From: Thermoanaerobaculaceae bacterium
Lineage (GTDB): Bacteria; Acidobacteriota; Thermoanaerobaculia; Thermoanaerobaculales; Thermoanaerobaculaceae
Length of the DNA: 64,000 nucleotides
Reading direction: 5' to 3'
NCBI GenBank assembly: GCA_013388425.1
Contig: JACADV010000071.1
Location: 1-64,000, forward strand
This document shows positions 33,151-41,495 of this stretch, piece by piece. A program made the position numbers and the translations under genes. Each line of letters opens with the position of its first letter. Position 1 is the first letter of the stretch. The notes below the pieces were generated by a model. That model worked only from the letters and a program-made list of their open reading frames with translations, was not told the DNA's origin and made no database searches.

Positions 33151-34455
33151 TCAGCCGCGGCCAACCCCCCAGTACTGGAAGCCGGCTTCGCGCATCCGGT
33201 CGGGCTCGTACACGTTGCGCAGGTCCACCAGCCGCGGCTGGCGCAGGAGGGTGTGGAGCTTGGAAAAATCGAGGGAACGGAATTGGTTCCACTCGGTGAG
33301 GATGACGTAGCAGTCGGCGCCCGCCGCCACGTCGTACGCGTCCTGGCAGTACACCACCTGCGGCGGGAGCACCTCGCGGGCGTTGGCCATGGCGGCAGGG
33401 TCGTAGGCGCGCACCGTGGCCCCCTCCTCCACCAGTGCGTTGACGATGACGATGGAGGGGGCTTCCCGCATGTCGTCGGTCTCGGGCTTGAACGACAGCC
33501 CCGCTACTGCAACGGTCAGCCCCGCCACGCTCCCCCCGCAGGCCTCGCGAATCTTGTCCACCATGCGCAACTTCACCCGCTCGTTGACACGCACCACCGT
33601 CTCCACCGTCTCGAAGGGGCATCCGGCCTGGCGCGCAATTTCCGTGAGAGCCTTGGTGTCCTTGGGGAAACAGGAGCCTCCGTACCCCGGTCCCGGGTGC
33701 AGAAACTTCGGTCCGATGCGCCGGTCGAGCCCCATCCCCTTGGCCACATGGTGCACGTCCGCCCCCAGGACCTCGCACAGCTGCGCCACCTCGTTGATGA
33801 ACGTGACCTTGGTGGCCAGGAAGGCGTTGGAGGCGTACTTGATGAGCTCCGAGGACTCCACGTTGGTGATGACGAAGGGTGTTTCGATGAGGTAGAGCGG
33901 GGCGTACACGTCCTTCATGATGGCAATGGCCTGGGGATCGCGGGCGCCGATGACCACCCGGTCCGGTCGCATGAAGTCTTCGATGGCCGAACCCTCGCGC
34001 AGGAACTCGGGGTTCGACACCACTGAAAAGGGGAAGCGGCCGTTGCGCTTGCGGATGATCTCCTCGATGAGCTTGCCGGTACCGATGGGAACGGTGGACT
34101 TGGTCACCACCACCTTGTAGCCGTTCATGTGGTCAGCAATGGCCTCGGCCACCTGCACCACGTAGGACAGGTCCGCCGAACCGTCCTCCTTGGGCGGAGT
34201 GCCCACGGCAATGAACAGCACTAGCGAGGATTCCACCGCCTCCTTGAGCTCGGCGGTGAAGCGCAACCGACCAGCGCGGCAGTTCTTGGCCACCAGGGCA
34301 TCGAGGCCCGGTTCGTAGATGGGGATCTCGCCACGCTGCAACATCTCGATCTTGCGCTGGTCGTTGTCCACGCAGGTGACCGACATCCCGAAGTCCGCAA
34401 GGCAGGCCCCGGTCACCAGCCCAACGTAGCCACTCCCCACCACGGCAATGTGCAT
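33151..34455 (-). CDS. ugd: UDP-glucose 6-dehydrogenase
   Basis: This 434-residue enzyme oxidises UDP-glucose to UDP-glucuronate with NAD. N-terminal GSGYVGLVTGACLA, the middle FLATKVTFINEVAQL, catalytic cysteine in GPGYGGSCFPKD and C-terminal GLSFKPETDDMREAPS are all present. Product could feed the UDP-glucuronate epimerase-like gene at 37.6 kb. ATG 34455 is the natural start (MHIAVVGSGYVG). Confidence 0.96.
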   Translation of the reverse strand: MHIAVVGSGYVGLVTGACLADFGMSVTCVDNDQRKIEMLQRGEIPIYEPGLDALVAKNCRAGRLRFTAELKEAVESSLVLFIAVGTPPKEDGSADLSYVVQVAEAIADHMNGYKVVVTKSTVPIGTGKLIEEIIRKRNGRFPFSVVSNPEFLREGSAIEDFMRPDRVVIGARDPQAIAIMKDVYAPLYLIETPFVITNVESSELIKYASNAFLATKVTFINEVAQLCEVLGADVHHVAKGMGLDRRIGPKFLHPGPGYGGSCFPKDTKALTEIARQAGCPFETVETVVRVNERVKLRMVDKIREACGGSVAGLTVAVAGLSFKPETDDMREAPSIVIVNALVEEGATVRAYDPAAMANAREVLPPQVVYCQDAYDVAAGADCYVILTEWNQFRSLDFSKLHTLLRQPRLVDLRNVYEPDRMREAGFQYWGVGRG

Positions 34456-34524
34456 CGCCCCCTCCGCACCGTGCCCCCCTGGGCACGCCGGCGAAGTGTA
34501 GTCTCGCCTCCCCCTTGCAGCAAG

Positions 34525-34553
34525 TTGACGGGAGGAGCCCCCGACGAGACACT
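34525..34553 (+). promoter_or_regulatory. promoter of the membrane glycosyltransferase, leaderless
   Basis: TTGACG (34525-34530), 17 bases, GACACT (34548-34553), 6 bases, GTG at 34560. A full sigma70-type promoter whose start site would fall on the GTG. Confidence 0.62.
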
Positions 34554-34559
34554 GGTGCG

Positions 34560-36032
34560 GTGGACCGCCGCTTTCTCTCACCCCTGGGGCTTGTGGGCGC
34601 GGCCCTGGCCGTGCGCAGTGCCGGTGCGCTGCTGCGCCCACCGTGGCACGACGAGTACTTCACCGTCTTCTTGGCCCGCCAGTCGTTCCCGGACCTCCTC
34701 GCCTCCCTGCGTCTCGACTCGGGGCCACCGCTCCCCTACCTCCTGACCAAGCTCTTGACCCTGATCGGGCTCGCGCCCCTGGCCGCCGGACGACTCGTAT
34801 CCGTGGCCGCTGGGACGCTTTCGGTGTACCTCGCCTGGAAGGCCGCGGTGGTGGCCATTGGCCAGCGGCAGGCGCTCTTCCTTGCAAGTCTCCTGCTCGT
34901 GCACCCGCTGGCGCTCGCCTTCTCCAGCGAGGGGCGCGCGTACGCCCTGGTGCTACTGGCCACCGCCTGGGCGTGGGAGCGACTGGAGGCCATCCGGAGC
35001 CAGGGTCGGGGCACGGGCGGCCTGGCCGCAGCCGTGGGGTTGGCCTGCTGGTCCCACGGCCTCGGCCCCGCGCTGGCAGGGGCGGTGGCTCTGGCCTCCT
35101 TCACGCTGCCGGCGCCGGCACGGCGGCGGTGCCTCGCTGGCGTGGCCGCCGGCCTCTTCTCGTTCCTGCCGTGGCTTCCCCTCGCCCTCCGCCAGCCTGC
35201 TGCCGCCACCGCATGGATGAGCGATGCCTGGCGTGCGCTCCCGCCTGTCGAGCGCATCGCCGCCCCCCTGCGGCTGCTGCCGCCGCTCGCCCCCTTTGGT
35301 CGGAGCATGGACTTGCCCACCTTTCCAGCCGCCCTCACGCTCCTGGCGGCTGGGGGCTGTGCCGTGCTCCTCGCCCGCTCCCGTCCCCCGGCCCACCTGC
35401 TCCTCTTGGCCACGGTGCCCGCCCTGGGGCTACCCCTGCTCGCTGCCCTGGGCGCTCCCGCTTACTACCCCGGCCGAGCCGAGGCGCTCTTCCTCGTTCC
35501 CGCCCTGGCACTCTGCGCCGCCGGCAGCGGCGGTGGGCGCCTCGGGAGTGCCGTGGCGGCTGCCCTGGTGGTAGCTGCGGCGCTGGCCACGGCAAGTGTT
35601 CTCCAGACCTGGCGGGCGGCACCTCCCCCCTTCGAGACGCTCTTTGCTGCAACCATCCGCACCCAGCGACCTGCCGGCGCGCTGGTGGTGGCCTCGGGGC
35701 ACTGGTGGCTGGACCTCTCCCAGGCCCTGGAGGGGAGCGGCACCACCTACCCTGTGCTCGCCTACCCCCGCTGCGTGGCCCGTCACCCCGGCTGGTACGA
35801 CCCCCCCACCTGTCTCCCAACTGCCCAGGAGCGCGAGGAGCTCTTTGCCCTGCTTGCCGCAGCTCCAAGCGTTGCCCTCCTCGTCGCTCCACACCTCCCC
35901 GTCACCGCCCAGCTCGAGGCCATGGCTGCCCGCCTCTCGCTGTTGCCGGTGCTCACCACTCCCGCGGCCACGCTCTACCTCTCTGCGCAGGTCACCGCAC
36001 CCCACCCCGCCACCCCCTCTCCCTCCAGGTGA
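34560..36032 (+). CDS. polytopic GT-C type glycosyltransferase-like protein
   Basis: The protein has 490 residues with about ten hydrophobic segments. Near the N-terminus PPWHDEYFTV carries the acidic pair typical of GT-C (GT39/GT83, ArnT-like) enzymes, which take sugars from lipid-phosphate carriers. The C-terminal 110 residues are soluble. The sugar and acceptor are unknown. The start was chosen from the promoter. It overlaps the converging membrane protein gene by 41 bases. Confidence 0.72.
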   Translation: MDRRFLSPLGLVGAALAVRSAGALLRPPWHDEYFTVFLARQSFPDLLASLRLDSGPPLPYLLTKLLTLIGLAPLAAGRLVSVAAGTLSVYLAWKAAVVAIGQRQALFLASLLLVHPLALAFSSEGRAYALVLLATAWAWERLEAIRSQGRGTGGLAAAVGLACWSHGLGPALAGAVALASFTLPAPARRRCLAGVAAGLFSFLPWLPLALRQPAAATAWMSDAWRALPPVERIAAPLRLLPPLAPFGRSMDLPTFPAALTLLAAGGCAVLLARSRPPAHLLLLATVPALGLPLLAALGAPAYYPGRAEALFLVPALALCAAGSGGGRLGSAVAAALVVAAALATASVLQTWRAAPPPFETLFAATIRTQRPAGALVVASGHWWLDLSQALEGSGTTYPVLAYPRCVARHPGWYDPPTCLPTAQEREELFALLAAAPSVALLVAPHLPVTAQLEAMAARLSLLPVLTTPAATLYLSAQVTAPHPATPSPSR

Positions 36033-37545
36033 GGAGCGCGGCTGCCAGGCCAAGCCACGCCAGAGCCGACAGAGCGATCCCAAGAATATCCTCGGCGAGC
36101 AAGACTTGCCGCGCCTCCACGAAGGTGCGACCCGCCGGGACGGGCACGGACACCAGGCTCGCCTCCGCCACCCACCCCACCTCCCGCCCGCCCACGCGCA
36201 CCTCCCACCCATCCGCTGCCAAGAGCGGCAAGCGCACCACTGCTCCCTGGCGGTTCGTGACGATCCAGCTCCAGCGCGACGGACCTCCCTGCCGCTGCGA
36301 GAGGGTGCCCGGCTCGATGCGAGACGCCTCCCGCAGCGCCTCGAAGGGATCGGCCCCCCGCGGCAGCGCGGCAGGAAATGAAGGGAGGATCGGCAAGACG
36401 CCAAACCTCGTGGCGGCGCGGCCCAGCTCCGCCGCCTGCCAGCTGGGGCGCAGCGGTGGGCCAGGGGGGAGCCGGTCGGCCAGGGGGTGCGTCGTCACCA
36501 CCGGGGCGCTCACCAGGGCGAGGGCCACGAGGCTGCGCCACCGCGGACCAGCGGTGGCTGCTGCCCACACGGCCAGCGCCGACGCCACCCCCAACCAGCG
36601 CCAGGGGAACTGCAACAGGTCGCTCCCCGGCACCAGCTCCCACAGCACCCGCGATGGAGAGGTGGCCAGAAGGGCACAGCCCAGGGACAGCCCCGCCAGG
36701 AGGCGGGCGCCCCGCAGCGTGAGGAGCACCACTGCCGCCGCAGCCATGCCAAGAAACGCCCACTCGAACGTTGTGCCGAGGGTGGATGCCGCCGTCTCGG
36801 AACTGAAGAGGAAGCGCGTGCGCCAATCAAACCACCCCTCGACGAAGCTCTTGGCCCGCAGCCTCCCTAGCGAGAAAAGGTTTGGCAGCCACGAAACGGC
36901 CGACAACGCCGCCCCCAGGAGCGCCGCCTGCGCCACCGCGGCAAGCCGCCGCTGCGGGCTCGCCAGGTGGGCAGCCGCCACGGCAGTAGCGGCCATGGCA
37001 GCCACCAGCAGCTGCGTTGCCAAGAGGCAAGCCGTCACCAACGCCCCGCCCAGCACCTGGTGCCGGCCCCGCGGCCCCGGCGGCAGCAGGAGCGCCCACA
37101 CCCACGGCAGCAGCGCCAGCGCCAGCCCCTCCTGCAGCGCCACCCGCTGGTGAAGGCTGGCCACCAAGTAGGGACAGAGGGCCCACAGGGCTGCCGCCGC
37201 CCCTGCCCAGCCCTGGCCTGCGCCCCGCCAGCGCAAGGCGCTGTACCCTGCCAATGCAGCCACCACCGGCACAGCCGCCGTGGTCACGGCAATCGCGGCG
37301 ACCCCGTCGGCGAGAAGCCAGGCCAGAAGCCCGCCCAAGAGCAGGGGGAGGAGGGGACGGGGCCGCGGCTCGGGACCCCCGAGACCGCCGTTGAGGTCCG
37401 GGTACCAGCGGGGGAACACCACCCCGGCTGACAGGCACCGCGCCTGCTCCACGGCGTACATGGCGTGGTAGTAGGCGTCGTCGCCACCCGGCGGCCCCTT
37501 GAGGAGCGGGACGGCGCCGATGGCCAGCCCCCAGAGGAAGAGCAC
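35992..37545 (-). CDS. polytopic membrane protein, YfhO/GT-C-like
   Basis: The protein has 517 residues with ten or more hydrophobic segments and a soluble C-terminal beta-rich domain (about 400-490, with GWEVRVGGREVGWV). The N-terminal GGDDAYYHAMYAVEQAR resembles the first-loop motif of YfhO-type and other GT-C-like proteins. No ATG precedes the GTG at 37545 and no ribosome site is evident, so the first helix begins abruptly. Possible start error or leader coupling from the epimerase 34 bases upstream. Confidence 0.7.
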   Translation of the reverse strand: MLFLWGLAIGAVPLLKGPPGGDDAYYHAMYAVEQARCLSAGVVFPRWYPDLNGGLGGPEPRPRPLLPLLLGGLLAWLLADGVAAIAVTTAAVPVVAALAGYSALRWRGAGQGWAGAAAALWALCPYLVASLHQRVALQEGLALALLPWVWALLLPPGPRGRHQVLGGALVTACLLATQLLVAAMAATAVAAAHLASPQRRLAAVAQAALLGAALSAVSWLPNLFSLGRLRAKSFVEGWFDWRTRFLFSSETAASTLGTTFEWAFLGMAAAAVVLLTLRGARLLAGLSLGCALLATSPSRVLWELVPGSDLLQFPWRWLGVASALAVWAAATAGPRWRSLVALALVSAPVVTTHPLADRLPPGPPLRPSWQAAELGRAATRFGVLPILPSFPAALPRGADPFEALREASRIEPGTLSQRQGGPSRWSWIVTNRQGAVVRLPLLAADGWEVRVGGREVGWVAEASLVSVPVPAGRTFVEARQVLLAEDILGIALSALAWLGLAAALLTWRERGWRGGVR

Positions 37546-37579
37546 GATACCGGCAGCGGCACCGGGAAAGCGTGGGCCT

Positions 37580-38536
37580 CTAGCGGCGCCGCTCGCGGTT
37601 GTACCAGTCGATGAAGCGATCGATCCCCTCCTCGATGCTCACCTTCGGTTCCCACCCCCACAGGCGCTTGGCCTTGGACACGTCGGCATAGGTGATGGGC
37701 ACATCGCCGGGCTGCAGGGGCAACTCCTCCACGCGCGGCGGCACGCCGAGCCGGGCGGCAATCAGCTGGATGAGTTCGGCAAGGGTCGTGGTGCGCGAGC
37801 CACCCAGGTTGACGATCTCGAACGCCGCATCCCCATCCAGGGCCGCCAGGATGCCCGCGACAATGTCGTCGATGTAGGTGTAGTCGCGAGCCGTGCTGCC
37901 GTCGCCAAAGCGCGGCACGGCTTGCCCCCGCGACAGCCGCTCGGCAAAGTGGTACACGGCCATCTCGGGGCGCTGCCGCGGCCCGTACACGGTGAAGAAG
38001 CGCAGGCACGTCACCTTGAGGCCGTAGAGGTGGTGGTAGGTGAAGCAGAGCAGTTCGCCGGCGCGCTTGGTGGCCGCGTAGGGGGAGACGGGACAGGTGA
38101 TGGGGTCGTCCTCGGAAAACGGCACCTTGGAGTTGACCCCGTACACCGAGGACGACGAGCCAAAGATGAAGGTGTACGCCCCCCAGCGGTGGGCCGCCTC
38201 CAGCAGGTTCAGGGTGCCGAGGCAGTTCACCTCCTCGTAGAGGCGGGGCTCGCGAATGGACGGCCTCACCCCGGCACGGGCCGCCAGGTGTACCGTGACC
38301 GAAATGCCGTGGCGGCGGTACACCTCCTCCACCAGCGCCGCGTCCCGGATGTCCCCCTCCACCAGCTTCCACCCCGGGTGGCCCACGAATCCAGCCACGT
38401 TGGCGCGCTTGAACTCGGGGTTGTAGTAGTCGTTGAAGTCGTCGAGGCATACCACCTCGAAGCCGCGTTCCAGAAGCGCCTGCGTGAGCGTCGATCCGAT
38501 GAAACCGGCACCCCCAGTGACGAGCACTTTCCTCAC
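37580..38536 (-). CDS. NAD-dependent epimerase, UDP-glucuronate 4-epimerase-like
   Basis: This 318-residue short-chain dehydrogenase has VTGGAGFIGSTL, SSSSVYG and the catalytic YAATK. FNDYYNPEFKRANV near the N-terminus and FFTVYGPRQRPEMA match UDP-glucuronate 4-epimerases, which would use the product of ugd at 33-34 kb. The GTG start overlaps the MlaD stop (GTGA) and has AAAGGAGG 8 bases upstream, so it is the fourth gene of the mla operon. Confidence 0.85.
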   Translation of the reverse strand: MRKVLVTGGAGFIGSTLTQALLERGFEVVCLDDFNDYYNPEFKRANVAGFVGHPGWKLVEGDIRDAALVEEVYRRHGISVTVHLAARAGVRPSIREPRLYEEVNCLGTLNLLEAAHRWGAYTFIFGSSSSVYGVNSKVPFSEDDPITCPVSPYAATKRAGELLCFTYHHLYGLKVTCLRFFTVYGPRQRPEMAVYHFAERLSRGQAVPRFGDGSTARDYTYIDDIVAGILAALDGDAAFEIVNLGGSRTTTLAELIQLIAARLGVPPRVEELPLQPGDVPITYADVSKAKRLWGWEPKVSIEEGIDRFIDWYNRERRR

Positions 38537-39693
38537 GGTCCTGCCTCCTTTGCCGCCGCCGCGCCCGCCGCCTCGCCGGCGGCGCGCCGGTTGCGGATGA
38601 GCCACCCGAGCGTCCGCGACTGGCGGATCCCCCTCACCACGTTTTCCAGGTCTTCGTAAAGCTGGGGGTCGTTGATCGCCTTGCCTACGCTCCCCTGCCC
38701 CCCGTCGAGCTTTTCCGAAATGCTGCGCAAGTTGGCTGCAAGGGCGTGGAGATCGGCGAGGAATTCCTGGGCAAACGCCTCGTCACCCACCAGCCTGCCC
38801 AGGGTTCCGCGCCCGTGGGTGAGCTCGCCGGCCACGCCTGCCACCGCCGTTCCCGCCGCCGCCAGGTCTTCCAGGGTGCGCTGGAGCCGCTCTCTCCCCT
38901 GGGGGTCGCGGAGGATCCCCGCCAGCAACGAGTCGTTCCGCTCCAGGTCCCGGACCAGTAGGTCGGCAATGCGCCGCCCCGACCGGGCCATGCCGGCGAT
39001 ATCGTCCACCAGCGAGGCCTGGAGGGTAGGATCGGCAACGAGCCGTCCCACGGCCCCCTTGCCAGCGCGCAGATCCTTCACCAGACCTTCGCTCTCCTCG
39101 ATGAGCGCATAGAGGCTCCGCACCGCCCGCCGGCCGCTCTCCGGGTCCACCGTCAGCTGTCCCAGCATCCCCTCGCCGCGTTCGATGCGGTCCAGCACCT
39201 TTCGCAGCGAAGAGGTGATGGCCTGCACGTTGGTCATGGCGTCACCGCCCTGGGCGATCACCGCCGCAAGGTCGGTCGGCTCCTCGCTCTCCACCACCGC
39301 CCCCGGCTCCAGCCGCGGCTGGCTCGGACTGCCCGAGGTGAGTTCCAGGTACCGATCCCCCAGCAGCCCCAAGGTGCGGATGCGCAGCCGCGAGTCGGTC
39401 CGCAGCCGGCGTGCCACACGCGCCGCCACGCGGAACACCACCGTGATCTCGCGCTCGGCAGGATCCGCGGGGAGGATCACATCCTCCACCGAACCGACCA
39501 CCACCCCGTTGAGCCACACGGGAGCGCCGGGCACCAGCCCCCCCACGTAGTTGAAACGCCCCAGAAACCGCACCTGCCGCACGAACAGTTGCTGCTTCTT
39601 CCCCAGCAAGAGGATGGAAAAGCCGAGCAACACCAACAGCCCCGCGGTGAACAACCCCACCCGCAACTTGCGACGCGGATCCTGCTCAAACAT
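38533..39693 (-). CDS. mlaD: MCE domain lipid-transport protein MlaD
   Basis: The protein has 386 residues. One N-terminal membrane anchor (VGLFTAGLLVLLGFSILLLG) is followed by the MCE domain (about 40-145, GLVPGAPVWLNGVVVGSVED) and a long helical region (about 150-350) with repeated GxGxLGxLxxD-like turns, as in tunnel-forming MCE proteins. It moves phospholipids between membranes as part of Mla. It overlaps MlaF by 8 bases. Confidence 0.92.
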   Translation of the reverse strand: MFEQDPRRKLRVGLFTAGLLVLLGFSILLLGKKQQLFVRQVRFLGRFNYVGGLVPGAPVWLNGVVVGSVEDVILPADPAEREITVVFRVAARVARRLRTDSRLRIRTLGLLGDRYLELTSGSPSQPRLEPGAVVESEEPTDLAAVIAQGGDAMTNVQAITSSLRKVLDRIERGEGMLGQLTVDPESGRRAVRSLYALIEESEGLVKDLRAGKGAVGRLVADPTLQASLVDDIAGMARSGRRIADLLVRDLERNDSLLAGILRDPQGRERLQRTLEDLAAAGTAVAGVAGELTHGRGTLGRLVGDEAFAQEFLADLHALAANLRSISEKLDGGQGSVGKAINDPQLYEDLENVVRGIRQSRTLGWLIRNRRAAGEAAGAAAAKEAGP

Positions 39694-40441
39694 GGAACCC
39701 CCCTGCCCGTACGAAGCTGCCCACCGTGCCGGCAGCAGCCATCGCCTCCTCCAGTCGCCCATCGAAGGAGAAGCGGCCCTCCTCCAGGAAGGCGACGCGA
39801 CAGTCGAGCCGCTGGGCGGCCGCCAGATCGTGGGTGACCACGAGCGAAGTAGCCCCGCTGCTTGCCGCCACCTGGCGGATCAAGTCCACGATGGCCAGGC
39901 CGGTGAGCGGGTCGAGCCCAGCCGTGGGCTCGTCGTAAAGGATCAGTTCCGGTTCCAGCGCCAGCCCCCTGGCCAGCGCCACCCGTTTGCGCATCCCCCC
40001 CGACAGCTCGCTCGGCTGCAGCCCCTCGGTGCCAGAAAGGCCTACGCGCGCCAAGAGCGTTGCAACCTTTTCGGCAATCGCCTCCTCGTCCAAATCCGTG
40101 TGGAGACGCAGGGGGTACGCCACGTTCTCCCCCACCGACAACGAGTCGAAGAGGGCCGCCTGCTGGAAGATGTAGCTGATGCGCCGGCGCAACTGGGCGA
40201 GTTGCTCCTCCTCCAGGTGCGACACACCGCAGCCCAGCGCCAGCACCCCCCCGGCATCGGGCCGGACAAGTCCATTGATGTGCTTGAGCATCACGGATTT
40301 TCCCGATCCCGAGGCACCCAGCACCACCACTGTCTCGCCGCGTCGCACGGTAAACGAGAGCCCGTTCAGCACTCGCTTGTTTCCAAACGACTTGGTGACC
40401 TCGAAGAACTGCACCACCACCGGTTCGCGGGGCTCGTTCAT
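39686..40441 (-). CDS. mlaF: Mla ABC transporter ATPase MlaF
   Basis: The protein has 251 residues. Walker A GASGSGKS, signature LSGGM, Walker B LILYDEPTAGLDP and the H-loop VVTHD are complete. It energises the MlaE permease. ATGA overlap with mlaE places it directly after the permease. Confidence 0.94.
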   Translation of the reverse strand: MNEPREPVVVQFFEVTKSFGNKRVLNGLSFTVRRGETVVVLGASGSGKSVMLKHINGLVRPDAGGVLALGCGVSHLEEEQLAQLRRRISYIFQQAALFDSLSVGENVAYPLRLHTDLDEEAIAEKVATLLARVGLSGTEGLQPSELSGGMRKRVALARGLALEPELILYDEPTAGLDPLTGLAIVDLIRQVAASSGATSLVVTHDLAAAQRLDCRVAFLEEGRFSFDGRLEEAMAAAGTVGSFVRAGGFHV

Positions 40442-41211
40442 AGCGACAGGAACAACTTGGTGAGGAAGAAGTCCAGCCCCAAAACGGTGATGGCGATGGC
40501 GACCACGGTGTCGGTGGTGGCACGGCCGACGCCGTCTGCCCCCCCACTGGCGGAAAGCCCGTTGTAAGCTGCAATGAGGCCGATCGCCAGCGCAAAGCAC
40601 ACCGACTTGCCAAGACCGGACAGGAAGTCACCGTAACCCATGAGCCGCAGCACGTGGGAAAAGTAGAAGCTGGGGTCGAGCCCCAGCTCCCAAGTGGAGA
40701 TGAGCATGCCCCCGAGGATGCCCGTGGCATCGGCGAGCACGGTGAGAAGCGGCAACCCGAGCACCAGCGCCCACACTCTCGGCACCACCAGCTCGCGAAT
40801 TGGGTCGGCCCCCAGCGAACGCAACGCATCCACCTGTTCGCTCACCGTCATGGCGCCCAGCTCAGCCGTGATGCCGGCACCCACCCGGCCCCCCACCATG
40901 AGGGCCGTGAGCACGGGCCCCAGCTCGCGAACCAGCGACATCCCCACCACCTCGCCGATGTAGAGCTTGGCCCCGAACGCCGCCAGGGTGTACGCCGTCT
41001 GCAACGCCAGCACCATCCCGGTGAAGGTGGCAATGATGGCCGCCAGGTTCGTCGAGCGCACGCCCAGCGCTTCCACCTGCGCCACCACCGCCCGGGCGTT
41101 GTAGGGAGGCATCACCATGCGGCGGACCGTCTCCATCGCCAGCAGCGACACCCCCCCCAGGTGACGGACCCGGCGCCAGGTGAGGTCGTACAGGCTCCCC
41201 GGCAGGCTCAC
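40438..41211 (-). CDS. mlaE: Mla ABC permease MlaE
   Basis: This 257-residue protein has the MlaE fold with about five membrane segments and the family GGRVGAGITAELGAM block followed by VDALRSLGADP. First gene of the mlaE-mlaF-mlaD-epimerase operon. The GTG start is fixed by TAAGAT 6 bases upstream, implying a leaderless mRNA. MlaB and MlaC are not in the window. Confidence 0.94.
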   Translation of the reverse strand: MSLPGSLYDLTWRRVRHLGGVSLLAMETVRRMVMPPYNARAVVAQVEALGVRSTNLAAIIATFTGMVLALQTAYTLAAFGAKLYIGEVVGMSLVRELGPVLTALMVGGRVGAGITAELGAMTVSEQVDALRSLGADPIRELVVPRVWALVLGLPLLTVLADATGILGGMLISTWELGLDPSFYFSHVLRLMGYGDFLSGLGKSVCFALAIGLIAAYNGLSASGGADGVGRATTDTVVAIAITVLGLDFFLTKLFLSL

Positions 41212-41217
41212 GCGAGC

Positions 41218-41223
41218 ATCTTA
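41218..41223 (-). promoter_or_regulatory. -10 box TAAGAT, leaderless promoter of the mla operon
   Basis: TAAGAT, then GCTCGC (6 bases), then the mlaE GTG at 41211. There is no -35 at the right distance. Confidence 0.55.
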
Positions 41224-41270
41224 GCAAGGCCTTCCCACTCTCTCGGCTCTCCACCCCAGCCCGGGTGGTG

Positions 41271-41276
41271 TAGCAT
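41271..41276 (+). promoter_or_regulatory. -10 box TAGCAT, leaderless promoter of the first zinc-ribbon gene
   Basis: TAGCAT, then CGTGGC (6 bases), then ATG at 41283. Divergent from the mla promoter 48 bases away. Confidence 0.52.
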
Positions 41277-41282
41277 CGTGGC

Positions 41283-41468
41283 ATGGCGGCGCCCGACTAC
41301 CTCGTATGTCTGGAGTGCGAGACCCCCACGTACACCTTCGAGTGGCGCGAAGGAAGGATCGTGGAGGCGCTGTGCATGGCCTGTGGCAACGACGATCCCA
41401 GCGCCTTTGCAACCGAGGACGATCTCGAGGAGATGGCCCTGCGCGACAGTGAACGAGAGGACTCGTAG
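41283..41468 (+). CDS. small CxxC zinc-ribbon protein, 61 aa
   Basis: The sequence starts MAAPDYLVCLECETPTYTF, then has a second CMAC pair: CLEC at 9-12 and CMAC about 22 residues later, a likely four-cysteine zinc site. A short acidic C-terminus (EEMALRDSERED) follows. It is a paralogue of the 81-residue protein at 43392: both read Y-L-[VI]-C-L-E-C-E, a [FD]xWR[ED]G segment, then C..CGN.DP.AFA. Function unknown; it heads the FakA-FakB-like fusion locus. Confidence 0.8.
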   Translation: MAAPDYLVCLECETPTYTFEWREGRIVEALCMACGNDDPSAFATEDDLEEMALRDSEREDS

Positions 41469-41471
41469 CCC

Positions 41472-41477
41472 TATACT
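41472..41477 (+). promoter_or_regulatory. -10 box TATACT before the DAK2-DegV gene
   Basis: TATACT lies 18 bases before the ATG, 3 bases after the stop of the small zinc-ribbon gene. The short leader contains GGAG. It could drive the fusion gene separately. Confidence 0.4.
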
Positions 41478-41495
41478 GTTCCTGCGGAGCTGCTG

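Noticed and set aside
34643-37153. Frame of 836 codons on the plus strand crossing two genes
   Set aside because: It spans the end of one gene and the opposite strand of another, with Pro/Arg-rich low-complexity translation; no domain fits.
41211-41283. mla genes and the zinc-ribbon locus as one regulatory unit
   Set aside because: They diverge with two separate leaderless promoters about 48 bases apart and nothing else links them.
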